A DNA stretch of 34,923 nucleotides, taken from assembly GCA_910587745.1 (NCBI GenBank), contig CAJUNE010000013.1, positions 1 through 34,923 on the forward strand, given 5' to 3'. The translations under genes and the position numbers were made by a program. Below are positions 23,469 to 30,934 of the stretch, one piece after another (positions within the stretch are counted from its first letter, which is position 1; every line of letters begins with the position of its first letter). Under the pieces are notes generated by a model. It was given only the letters and a program-made list of their open reading frames with translations. It made no database searches and was not told the DNA's origin. Origin of the DNA: an uncultured Bacilli bacterium (lineage in GTDB: Bacteria; Bacillota_I; Bacilli_A; RF39; UBA660).

Positions 23469-24242
23469 TCATATATGTAGTAGTTTTTTGTCAAACCTTA
23501 ATCTATCTGCGATTGTAGCGATAAATTCAGAATTTGTTGGTTTTGTTCTGTCAAATGCTACACTATTACCGAATATTTCTTCCATTAAGTCATAGTCTCC
23601 TCTGGCCCAACTTACTTCAATAGCATGTCTTATAGCACGCTCAACACGTGAAGCAGTTGTTGAATATCTTAGAGCAACTTCTGGATATATCTCTTTTGTG
23701 ATACCTCCATATGAATCGCTATCTCGATAAAATAAAAAGACACTTTCTCTAATATATGTATAACCTTTAATATGGCTTGGTATCCCTAATTGATGTAATA
23801 ATTTGCTTATTGCTACATGTACTTCTTTTTCATCGTCGTTTAAGGCTTTAACTTTTATATTGTTATTATCTCCTAATTCTAATATTCTTGTCTCTAAAGC
23901 TAGAGTACTAAATGGTTTTAACATATAATAGTTAACTTCATATTTATTAGTCATATTAATTGTATATTCTTTTTTATAACTTGTTAGAATAATGACTTTC
24001 TTTCTAATATTTTTTTGTTTCATTTGCTCAAGTATAGTTAATCCATCTATTTCAGGAAGAATTAAATCCATAATTAAACAATCGAATTCATTTTTGTTTT
24101 CAAGGATGTAATCCAAGGCTTCTTGTCCATTCTCTATTGTTTTTACTACTTTGATTACTGCGTGACTACTAAATTGCTCTTTAATTCTATTAATGACATT
24201 TTGATTGTTGTCTACTACTAGAATTCTTGTCGTATTTTCCAT
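23469..24242 (-). CDS. spo0A: Spo0A, master regulator of sporulation
   Basis: This 257-aa response regulator has a receiver (about 1-125) with Asp11, phosphorylation site Asp59 (LIMDLILPE), Thr87 and Lys109 (MLKPF). The C-terminal Spo0A effector domain includes GIPSHIKGYTYIRESV, then TTASRVERAIRHAIEVSW and KPTNSEFIATIADRLR, nearly identical to Bacillus in the DNA-recognition helix. Phosphorylated Spo0A binds 0A boxes (TTTGTCGAA-like) to start sporulation. The first acidic pocket reads VDNN rather than the usual DD pair. Tandem 0A-like boxes lie in its own upstream region. A MENTTRILVVD start follows AAGGAG. Confidence 0.98.
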   Translation of the reverse strand: MENTTRILVVDNNQNVINRIKEQFSSHAVIKVVKTIENGQEALDYILENKNEFDCLIMDLILPEIDGLTILEQMKQKNIRKKVIILTSYKKEYTINMTNKYEVNYYMLKPFSTLALETRILELGDNNNIKVKALNDDEKEVHVAISKLLHQLGIPSHIKGYTYIRESVFLFYRDSDSYGGITKEIYPEVALRYSTTASRVERAIRHAIEVSWARGDYDLMEEIFGNSVAFDRTKPTNSEFIATIADRLRFDKKLLHI

Positions 24243-24301
24243 TTCTTTCTCCTTTATTTAGTTTCCTTATTTACTACACGCATACTTAGTATAGCATAAT
24301 A

Positions 24302-24373
24302 TGTCGATTAGAGCTAGAAAATGTTTTGACATGTTTTGTCTAGTTATGTAAAATGATGTCGAAAGTTGTCGAA
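24302..24373 (-). promoter_or_regulatory. spo0A: cluster of 0A-box-like sites upstream of spo0A
   Basis: Read on +, TTTTGACATG (24324-24333) and TTTTGTCTAG (24334-24343) are in tandem. TGATGTCGAA (24354-24363) and AGTTGTCGAA (24364-24373) form a second tandem. The four cores start at 24327, 24337, 24357 and 24367, so they share one helical face. Another TGTCGA is at 24302-24307, next to a TATACT -10 (minus strand, about 24291-24286). This fits Spo0A autoregulation. Confidence 0.65.
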
Positions 24374-24411
24374 ATTAGTTTTTTTACAGATAATTTTACA
24401 TTATTTTAAAG

Positions 24412-24434
24412 AAAAAAATGCCTTGGAGCATTTT
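24412..24434 (-). terminator. tpiA terminator
   Basis: On the minus strand AAAATGC (24434-24428), 6-nt loop, GCATTTT (24421-24415), then T-run. Confidence 0.75.
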
Positions 24435-25164
24435 AATTTTCAATTATATTTAATATATCTTGTATGTTATTTGGATTTAAACAACTACTTCCTAGTATAT
24501 AACCATCTAATTCTTTAATTGCTTTTAATTCTTTAATGTTATATGCATTAACGTTACCACCAAAGATGATACTTACTTTATGATGATAATAGCTTTCAAT
24601 TATTCTTTTAATGGATTTTATAGTGCTCTCTATTTCTGGAATATCATAAGGTTCATTACTACCAATTAAATAAGATGGTTCATAAGCGATTATAATATCA
24701 CTCATTTTTTCTTCGGGAATATTATTTAATATTCTTGCTATATCTCGTTCTATAACTTGATGTTTTACTTTTCTTAAATATTCTTCTTTGGTTTCACCTA
24801 TACAATATATTACTTTGATATCGCTATTTAAAGCTGAATTTATTTTCTTTAATAGTATATTATGATTTTCATTATAATATTTTCTTCGTTCGAAATGTCC
24901 TATAATTGCATATTTAACATCTAAACTCTTTAAGGCTTCTATACTTGTATCACCTGTTAAATATAAATCACTATTAATATTTATATCTTGACTACATAAC
25001 TCTATATTTTCATTTTTAAATAGAGATAAATATGGTGTGCTAGGGGCGATAATTAACTCTATATTATTACTTATAATATCTTTTAAAGATTCTTTATATA
25101 AAGACATTTCATAATAGGTTTTATGAGCTTTTAAATTACAAATCAAGTACTTCAATACCATCAT
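24433..25164 (-). CDS. tpiA: triosephosphate isomerase (divergent)
   Basis: This 243-aa TIM barrel interconverts DHAP and glyceraldehyde-3-P. Catalytic residues are present but in altered contexts: Lys in CNLKAHK (usually GNWKMNK), His in IIGHFERR (usually IIGHSERR) and Glu in AYEPSYLIG (usually AYEPVWAIG). The phosphate-binding IIFGGNVN and ILGSSCLNP are also variant. It overlaps the pgk end by 29 nt. GGAGG sits directly before the first ATG, so a downstream ATG (25161) or TTG (25155) could be the real start. Identity is supported by the pgk context. Confidence 0.88.
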   Translation of the reverse strand: MMVLKYLICNLKAHKTYYEMSLYKESLKDIISNNIELIIAPSTPYLSLFKNENIELCSQDININSDLYLTGDTSIEALKSLDVKYAIIGHFERRKYYNENHNILLKKINSALNSDIKVIYCIGETKEEYLRKVKHQVIERDIARILNNIPEEKMSDIIIAYEPSYLIGSNEPYDIPEIESTIKSIKRIIESYYHHKVSIIFGGNVNAYNIKELKAIKELDGYILGSSCLNPNNIQDILNIIEN

Positions 25165-26344
25165 CCTCCATTATAGCTTCTATTCCTGGAAGAGTGCCAT
25201 TTGCTATAAATTCTAATGTGGCTCCACCTCCACTAGAAATGTTTTCAAATTTACCTCTAAACCCTAAATTGTTTAAGGCAGAAATTGTGTCTCCACCACC
25301 TATAACTACTTTCTCAGGATATTTACTTAAGATATTAAAAATTTCGGTAGTACCATTTTTAAACTCTTTTTCTTCATAGACCCCCATAGTTCCATTTATA
25401 AATATAGTTTCACTATTATCTAGGATGTCTTTGTATTTTGCTATTGTTTTAGCACCTGTATCTTTTATAATATCATTATCTTCTATTTTACCAATACTTT
25501 TAATATTAGTAGTATTATTATAGGTTGATGATACAATCGCATCTAGAGGAAAAGCAAACTTTTCTTTATAAGTAAGCATTAAACTTTGTAATTCACTTAC
25601 TATTTCAGGATTATCATTTTTTAAAGATTCTCCTAGATTTAAACCTAACGCATATAAAAATGAATTGGCTATACCACCACTTAATAGTAAATGGTCGCAT
25701 TTTGTTAATAAACTTTTGATGACTGCTAGTTTATCATTTACTTTGGCTCCTCCCATTATTACAGTAAAAGGCTTTTTAGGATTAGATAAATGATTATTTA
25801 ATAGGTTTAGTTCTGCTTCAGCGAGGGATCCTAAGCAACTTGGTAAAAATTTAGATATTCCAACAACTGAAGTATGAGATCTATGACTACTTGCAAAAGC
25901 ATCTAATACAAATATTTCACCTAGTTCAGCGATTTGTTTTGCTGTTTTTTCATTTAATGTTGATTCTAATTTATTAGGAATATCTAAAAATCTAGTGTTT
26001 TCTAATAATAATATTTCTCCAGGTTGGAGATTTAATGCTATTTCTTTAGTACTTGGTGCTAATATGTCATTAGCAAATTTTATTTCTTTATTGAGTAATT
26101 TTGCTAAACTAATTCTAACAGGTTCTAAAGAGTTTTGTTTTTTATCTTCTTCAGATTTAATACGTCCTAAATGACTTAAAATAACTATTTTACAATTCTC
26201 TTTTAATAGATAATTTATTGTTTCTAAACTTTTTATTATTTTGGTCTCATCTAAAACATTTCCATCTTTAATAGGGACATTTAGATCACATCTTAAAATT
26301 ACACGTTTATTATTAATATTCATATTTTTTAATAGTTGTTTCAT
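25136..26344 (-). CDS. pgk: phosphoglycerate kinase
   Basis: This 402-aa glycolytic kinase transfers phosphate from 1,3-bisphosphoglycerate to ADP. The two-domain layout is visible: N-terminal substrate domain with RVILRCDLNVPIKDG, LSHLGR and LDAFASSHRSHTSVVGI, and C-terminal nucleotide domain with GGAKVNDKLAVI, then FINGTMGVYEE and VVIGGGDTISAL, FENISSGGGATLEF. Length is normal. The stop lies inside tpiA, so the two are co-translated. Its SD is GAGGGAT. gapA is not in the window. Confidence 0.97.
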   Translation of the reverse strand: MKQLLKNMNINNKRVILRCDLNVPIKDGNVLDETKIIKSLETINYLLKENCKIVILSHLGRIKSEEDKKQNSLEPVRISLAKLLNKEIKFANDILAPSTKEIALNLQPGEILLLENTRFLDIPNKLESTLNEKTAKQIAELGEIFVLDAFASSHRSHTSVVGISKFLPSCLGSLAEAELNLLNNHLSNPKKPFTVIMGGAKVNDKLAVIKSLLTKCDHLLLSGGIANSFLYALGLNLGESLKNDNPEIVSELQSLMLTYKEKFAFPLDAIVSSTYNNTTNIKSIGKIEDNDIIKDTGAKTIAKYKDILDNSETIFINGTMGVYEEKEFKNGTTEIFNILSKYPEKVVIGGGDTISALNNLGFRGKFENISSGGGATLEFIANGTLPGIEAIMEDDGIEVLDL

Positions 26345-26400
26345 ATTATCCCTCTTATTCTTTTATTATTATAACTTAATTAAGCTGTTTTTTACAACTG

Positions 26401-26436
26401 TTTTGTCTCGACTTTAAAAAATATTTTTGCTATAAT
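26401..26436 (+). promoter_or_regulatory. promoter with 0A-like box before the 333-aa orphan
   Basis: TTTTGTCTCGA (26401-26411) lies upstream of TGC-TATAAT (-10 at 26431-26436). There is no -35 at 17 bp; TTGTCT to TATAAT is 22 bp, the spacing of Spo0A-activated sigma-A promoters such as spoIIG. The sequence match is partial. Confidence 0.42.
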
Positions 26437-26455
26437 ACCTCTTACGGGTGTTTTT

Positions 26456-27457
26456 ATGAGAAAAAGAATAGATGAAGATTTTACTAATTTAAAGTCTAGA
26501 GATATTAATATTGGAGAAACTTTAGAGAATAATGGATTATCTAAAACTTGTATTTCTGGTGTTAAAATGGAGGATATTAATAAAGTTTGTAAACTTATTA
26601 TAGCTTCTAATCCTAAAATTATAATTGAAAAGATTTGTTATAGAATAACAGATAATCTATTAGTTTTTTATGCATCTAAAAAGTTAGATATTTCTTCTTA
26701 TAAGAAAAGACAAAGAATACTTATTTCAAAGACAGGTAAAAATAGGATTAATAATTATTTATATACTGCATTTATGAATTGTGGGGAAGTAGGAGATAAT
26801 GAAGTAAGTCTTACAAATATAAGTGCTATATATTGTGATAAGGCTAAAGATTTTAATCAAAAAGTAAAGAATTTAAAAGATTATATAAATGTCTTATTAG
26901 CTATAAAAGGAGAATATTCTTTTTGTAGCTATGTTGATTTTAATTATAATTCTAGTATTTTAACTTTAGGATTTGACCGTGTTGTGAAATTTCGCTTTAG
27001 AATTAATGATAATAAAATAGAAGCTTTAGATAAAAATATGGATTATTTAAATGATGCTATAATTGATTTTTATAATTTATATTTGGCTGATTTTAGTTTT
27101 TGCAAAACAGATGTAAGGAATTTACTTTCCACAAATACCAAATTCTTTGTTAATTTTAGTATGTTAGGGTTTAATACTTTTTTGGTTGGCTCTGATAATG
27201 TAATATTTGATATAAATTTTGATGCATCTTTGAATTATTTTCATTACTTAACGAAATCTAATTCGGAGAAACTTATTTCGTTTATTGAGGAAAACTACAT
27301 TTCTTTTTTAGACTATATTTATGTAAGTATCGATGATTTACCTATTTGGTTGCAAAAAGAAGTGCTAAAAAATAAAAAACAAATGTTAGATAATAAAAAA
27401 GCTGGTTTTTTGGAAGGCGTTTTAAATTTTGTGAAAAGAATTAGAGAATTATTCTAA
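26456..27457 (+). CDS. hypothetical protein, 333 aa
   Basis: I do not recognise this protein. It is soluble by sequence, with no signal peptide, mixed alpha/beta content and a basic C-terminus (FLEGVLNFVKRIRELF). Regions with Cys (ICYRITDNLLVFYASKK, IYCDKAKDF, FCKTDVRNLL) are scattered. Weak SD GGGTG before the ATG. It sits just upstream of spoIID with an extended -10 and a possible 0A box, so it may belong to the sporulation cluster; that is inference from context only. Confidence 0.7.
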   Translation: MRKRIDEDFTNLKSRDINIGETLENNGLSKTCISGVKMEDINKVCKLIIASNPKIIIEKICYRITDNLLVFYASKKLDISSYKKRQRILISKTGKNRINNYLYTAFMNCGEVGDNEVSLTNISAIYCDKAKDFNQKVKNLKDYINVLLAIKGEYSFCSYVDFNYNSSILTLGFDRVVKFRFRINDNKIEALDKNMDYLNDAIIDFYNLYLADFSFCKTDVRNLLSTNTKFFVNFSMLGFNTFLVGSDNVIFDINFDASLNYFHYLTKSNSEKLISFIEENYISFLDYIYVSIDDLPIWLQKEVLKNKKQMLDNKKAGFLEGVLNFVKRIRELF

Positions 27458-27522
27458 TTTTTTATTTGCATGAATAAATATTTTTAAATAATACTACATA
27501 TAATTAGCTAGAGGAGACTATT

Positions 27523-28491
27523 ATGAATAAATTATTAGTTATAGTAGTACTTATTTTATTTCCAATTACCATAGTTACTTATAATAATGAGACAGAAACT
27601 GTTTTAAAAGGTAATACTTTGGAAAATATTAGTTTAGAAATACCTGTTAAAAATGAAGAAGAGCCTAAAATAGTTATAGAGGATTCTAAACCAACTGTTT
27701 TAATTAGTAATAATAAAGATAAAAGCAATCCTTATACGATAGATTTAGAAGAATACATTATTGGAGTAATCGCTGGAGAAATGCCCGCTTCATTTAATAT
27801 GGAAGCTTTAAAAGCACAAGCGATAGCTAGTCGTACTTATGCGATGTATAAAATGAAAAATTTAAATAATTATGTCCTTAGTACAACTATTAATGATCAA
27901 GTGTATTTAAGTATAGATCAAATGAAAAGCAAATGGGGTAATGATTTTGATTACTATTATAATAGAGTTAAAAGTGCTGTGGATGCGACAAAAGGTCAAG
28001 TTATAACTTATAATGATAATCTTATAATTGCGTATTATTTTGCTATATCTAATGGATATACAGATAATGCAACTGATGTTTTTAATGAAAATAAATCTTA
28101 TTTAGTTAGTGTTGATTCAAAATGGGATAGAAATTATAGCGCTTATACTTCAACTAGAACTATGATAAAATCTAATTTTTGTAGTAAGTTAGGGATAAGC
28201 TGTGATGTAATTAATATAACTAATGTATCTAGAGATACTAATCACTATGTACGAAATATTACTATAAATGGGAAAAATTTTAGTGGCAGAGATGTTTTTA
28301 ATAAACTTGGTTTGAAATCACATGATTTTGAGATAAGTGTTAGTGGAGATAATGTAATTATTAAAACTCTTGGGTTTGGACACGGTGTTGGTATGAGTCA
28401 ATATGGAGCACAAGGTATGGCTAAAGAAGGCTTTACTTATGATAATATTTTAAAACATTATTATCAAAATACAGAAATATCTAATTTATAA
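27523..28491 (+). CDS. spoIID: SpoIID lytic transglycosylase
   Basis: This 322-aa protein has an N-terminal anchor (4-19) and the SpoIID domain. The catalytic Glu is in AGEMPASFNMEALKAQAIASRTY. The rest (SAVDATKGQVITYND, IIAYYFAISNGYTDNA, then GRDVFNKLGLKS and GFGHGVGMSQYGAQGMA) matches SpoIID/LytB proteins. SpoIID degrades glycan strands, with SpoIIP, to drive membrane migration during engulfment. SD AGAGGAG. Gene order spoIID-spoIIQ-spoIIID follows Bacillus. SpoIIM and SpoIIP are not in the window. Confidence 0.95.
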   Translation: MNKLLVIVVLILFPITIVTYNNETETVLKGNTLENISLEIPVKNEEEPKIVIEDSKPTVLISNNKDKSNPYTIDLEEYIIGVIAGEMPASFNMEALKAQAIASRTYAMYKMKNLNNYVLSTTINDQVYLSIDQMKSKWGNDFDYYYNRVKSAVDATKGQVITYNDNLIIAYYFAISNGYTDNATDVFNENKSYLVSVDSKWDRNYSAYTSTRTMIKSNFCSKLGISCDVINITNVSRDTNHYVRNITINGKNFSGRDVFNKLGLKSHDFEISVSGDNVIIKTLGFGHGVGMSQYGAQGMAKEGFTYDNILKHYYQNTEISNL

Positions 28492-28516
28492 AAAATATTA
28501 CTTTGAGTAGTATTTT
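28492..28516 (+). terminator. spoIID terminator
   Basis: AAAATATTACT (28492-28502), 3-nt loop, AGTAGTATTTT (28506-28516): 11 bp with one G-U, then a T-run. Confidence 0.8.
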
Positions 28517-28556
28517 TTTCTTTTTAATTACTATCCTTAATAAGGATTAAGCCATA

Positions 28557-28576
28557 AATTGTCATGTTTTGTCTTG
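28557..28576 (+). promoter_or_regulatory. tandem 0A-box-like repeat upstream of spoIIQ
   Basis: AATTGTCATG (28557-28566) and TTTTGTCTTG (28567-28576) are adjacent 10-bp units like those upstream of spo0A and of the terminal surface gene. They lie between the spoIID terminator and spoIIQ. Confidence 0.45.
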
Positions 28577-28670
28577 TATTATAACTTTTTAGAAAATATT
28601 ACAATTTTTTTAATTATTTTATGTTTAATTTGTATATTTTTTTAAAACTTGTTCACTTTATTATTAGAGG

Positions 28671-29309
28671 ATGGTGAATGTGTTGAAACAAAAAAAACTT
28701 AAAGGTTATGTATTACCTACATTGTATGTGATTATTTTAATGTTAGTGTTTGGAGCAGTTAGTTTAGTAAGTAGTATGATGAAATCTAATCCTGATTATT
28801 TATATTCAATTGGGATTATTACAAGAGATACTCAAACAGTTATAAGTGAGCCTAATGATGTGCCAATTATTTCTAGACCTTATAATAGTGAAACAGTTAG
28901 TGTTGATAAGTATTTCTATGATGTAAATTCAGAAGCAGATAAACAAGAGAATTCACTTATTTATTTTCAAAATACTTATATGAAAAATACAGGTATTCTT
29001 TATAAAGATAATGAAGCTTTTGATGCTATAGCTGTTCTAAGTGGAAAAGTTTTAAATGTACGTGCTGATGATATACTTGGTAATGTAGTAGAAATAGAAC
29101 ATAATACTAATCTTAGAACAATTTATTATAGTTTAGGAGAAGTAAAAGTTAAAGTAGGAGATATGTTAATACAAGGACAAACTATTGGTGTAAGTGGTGC
29201 TAATAACATAACTGAAAATAAAAATAATTTGCTTTTTGAAGCTTATTATAATGGAGCTTTAGTTAATCCAGAATCTATTTATGATGTGGATGCAACTACT
29301 TTAAATTAG
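28671..29309 (+). CDS. spoIIQ: SpoIIQ-like degenerate M23/LytM protein
   Basis: This 212-aa protein has an N-terminal TM (about 13-35) and a C-terminal LytM/M23 domain (LSGKVLNVRADDILGNVVEIEH, then GDMLIQGQTIGVSG and LLFEAYYNGALVNPESIYD). The M23 zinc ligands are lost: the usual HLHFE reads NLLFE and the upstream His/Asp are absent, so it is a structural protein like Bacillus SpoIIQ. SpoIIQ in the forespore binds SpoIIIAH across the intermembrane space. Position between spoIID and spoIIID supports this. SD AGAGG touches the first ATG, so the GTG at 28680 may be the real start. Confidence 0.88.
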   Translation: MVNVLKQKKLKGYVLPTLYVIILMLVFGAVSLVSSMMKSNPDYLYSIGIITRDTQTVISEPNDVPIISRPYNSETVSVDKYFYDVNSEADKQENSLIYFQNTYMKNTGILYKDNEAFDAIAVLSGKVLNVRADDILGNVVEIEHNTNLRTIYYSLGEVKVKVGDMLIQGQTIGVSGANNITENKNNLLFEAYYNGALVNPESIYDVDATTLN

Positions 29310-29316
29310 TGATACT

Positions 29317-29355
29317 AAACTCACCTTTAACATAGTTTTTATTGGGTGGGTTTTT
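29317..29355 (+). promoter_or_regulatory. hairpin covering the spoIIID Shine-Dalgarno
   Basis: AAACTCACC (29317-29325) pairs with GGTGGGTTT (29345-29353): 9 bp with one G-U and a 19-nt loop. The right arm contains the spoIIID SD (GGGTGGG). It ends in TTTTT directly before the ATG at 29356, so it also looks like a terminator of spoIIQ. Confidence 0.6.
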
Positions 29356-29586
29356 ATGTGTAATAATATTTTGGATGAAGCAGATTATATTTTGGTAACG
29401 AAAGTTACCATTAGAGAGGCAGCTAGTTATTTTAATATTTCTAAATCTGCTTTACATAGACATATGAAAAATCTTAAATATATTGATTTTGATAAATATT
29501 TAAAGATTAAAAAAGTCTTTTTAGAACATAATAAAATTAGACATATAAATGGGGGACTAGCAACAAAAAAGAAATTTAATGGGTGA
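29356..29586 (+). CDS. spoIIID: SpoIIID mother-cell transcription factor
   Basis: This 76-aa HTH protein matches SpoIIID: TKVTIREAASYFNISKSALHRHM is the HTH (compare TVRVIAKEFGVSKSTVHK in Bacillus), and KIRHINGGLATKKKF matches the conserved C-terminal SIRHLRGGEATKLKY region. SpoIIID works with sigma-E and later tunes sigma-K genes. The Bacillus protein is 93 aa; the C-terminal tail is missing here. Its SD is in the hairpin just upstream. Its TGA stop overlaps the SD of the next gene. Confidence 0.93.
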   Translation: MCNNILDEADYILVTKVTIREAASYFNISKSALHRHMKNLKYIDFDKYLKIKKVFLEHNKIRHINGGLATKKKFNG

Positions 29587-29590
29587 TTTA

Positions 29591-30142
29591 ATGATTGTTT
29601 ATATTGTAGAAAATAGTTTTCATTGTGTTTATAAAAATAGAATTATATCAGTTGATTTAAAAAATTGTATTCAAAAAGGATATATCGTTAATAAAGAAGT
29701 TTTTATGCAAGAATTTAATAAAATATTAAAAAAAGAAAAAATTAAAACAAAGTTGTTTGGCGATAATATAACTTTTGTTAATAATGGTTATTTTAGTATA
29801 GGTGATTTATTCTTTTTGGAAAGTATATTTAATGATCTTGGATTTATTAAAGTTGATTTTTTAGATATAAGAGAGCTATTTCCTGATATGAATGTTATAT
29901 TTGTAGAAGTTAATGAAAGCTATATTATTATTTATTTAAAAGATATTTTATATTTAGATCTGACTTATTTTAAAGATATTCCTGCTATTTTAAATTCTTT
30001 AAAATCGTTTTTTGATAAGGATATTGCTTTTTTTGGTTTAAATAAAAGTATTCTTAATATACATATAAAAAATGTATATTCTTATTATATAGAAAATTAT
30101 AAAAATTATATTACACAAAGTTTACTTAAAGTGAAAAAATAA
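29591..30142 (+). CDS. unknown protein in the mbl position, possible actin-fold remnant
   Basis: I do not recognise this 183-aa protein. It has no signal or TM. ATG at 29591 has GGGTGA just before; ATG at 29579 lacks an SD and lies within spoIIID. In Bacillus mbl follows spoIIID. The strand-helix pattern here (ISVDLKNCIQKGYIVNKEVF, FVNNGYFSIGDLFFLESIF, DLGFIKVDFLDI, VIFVEVNESYIII) resembles part of an actin/PilM-type subdomain, where a helix and an AGF-KV-like segment are followed by a second strand set. Length is only half of MreB/Mbl. This is a weak inference from pattern and position. Confidence 0.6.
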   Translation: MIVYIVENSFHCVYKNRIISVDLKNCIQKGYIVNKEVFMQEFNKILKKEKIKTKLFGDNITFVNNGYFSIGDLFFLESIFNDLGFIKVDFLDIRELFPDMNVIFVEVNESYIIIYLKDILYLDLTYFKDIPAILNSLKSFFDKDIAFFGLNKSILNIHIKNVYSYYIENYKNYITQSLLKVKK

Positions 30143-30164
30143 GGGGTATTACTTCTTTTATTTA

Positions 30165-30193
30165 TTGATATTATTATTTTTTTATACTATAAT
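30165..30193 (+). promoter_or_regulatory. promoter of agrA-agrC
   Basis: TTGATA (30165-30170), 17-bp spacer, TATAAT (30188-30193). It leaves a leader of about 40 nt before the SD (GGAGGAG) and ATG at 30242. Confidence 0.65.
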
Positions 30194-30241
30194 TATTTGT
30201 GATAGCCTAAAGTAAACAAGTGTGGTATGGAGGAGTAAAAA

Positions 30242-30934
30242 ATGATAAGATTTGTTGTTGTCGATGACGATAAAGAGGAAATAGTTCATATAAAATCTTT
30301 ATTGGACGAGGTTGTTAAAGAAGATAAAGAAGTGTTAAGTTTTTCTAAATTTAATACAGAACTGAAAAAGGAAATTGAAAATAAGGATGTAAGAAAAGTC
30401 TATATTTTAGATGTTGAACTTAATGATAAAATAAGTGGAATTAATATTGCTAAACTTATAAGAGATACTGATTATGAAAATGAAATTCTTTTTATCACTA
30501 ATCATGATAGTATGTTTGAAAGTGTTCATAGAGGTGTGTATGAAGTTTTTGATTTTATTGAAAAATTTCATGATTTTGATAAAAGATTTAAAAAGGATAT
30601 TAAAGATATAATTAAAAGAAATTTTGATAATAAAATGTTTAATTATAAAGTTAATACTGTAGAATTAAGTATTTATTATAGAGAAATTATGTATATTTAT
30701 ACTGATGAAAGAAAATTAGTTATAGTAACTCCTACTAATAAATATACAGTGAATATGACTATTAAAGAAATGCTTACTTTGCTAGATGGTAGATTTAAAC
30801 AATGTCATAAATCTTGTATAGTTAATATAGATCATATTGAAAAGAAAGATTATAAAAATGGTTACATGATTTTAGATAATGGTATGAAAGTTGATTTCTT
30901 ATCAAAAAAGTTTATGAAGGAATTAGATAAATGA
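30242..30934 (+). CDS. agrA: AgrA-like LytTR response regulator
   Basis: This 230-aa regulator has a receiver domain (1-120) with Asp8-Asp9 and phospho-acceptor Asp57 (YILDVEL), Thr in FITNHD, and Lys in the FIEKF loop. The C-terminal LytTR domain (about 130-230) has VELSIYYREIMYIYTDERK, then FKQCHKSCIVNIDHIEKKD and DNGMKVDFLSKKF, typical of AgrA/FsrA/ComE. It overlaps agrC by 4 nt (ATGA). It would be phosphorylated by the AgrC-like kinase in response to the peptide from agrBD. I cannot see a clear repeat of LytTR binding sites upstream of agrB. Confidence 0.9.
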   Translation: MIRFVVVDDDKEEIVHIKSLLDEVVKEDKEVLSFSKFNTELKKEIENKDVRKVYILDVELNDKISGINIAKLIRDTDYENEILFITNHDSMFESVHRGVYEVFDFIEKFHDFDKRFKKDIKDIIKRNFDNKMFNYKVNTVELSIYYREIMYIYTDERKLVIVTPTNKYTVNMTIKEMLTLLDGRFKQCHKSCIVNIDHIEKKDYKNGYMILDNGMKVDFLSKKFMKELDK

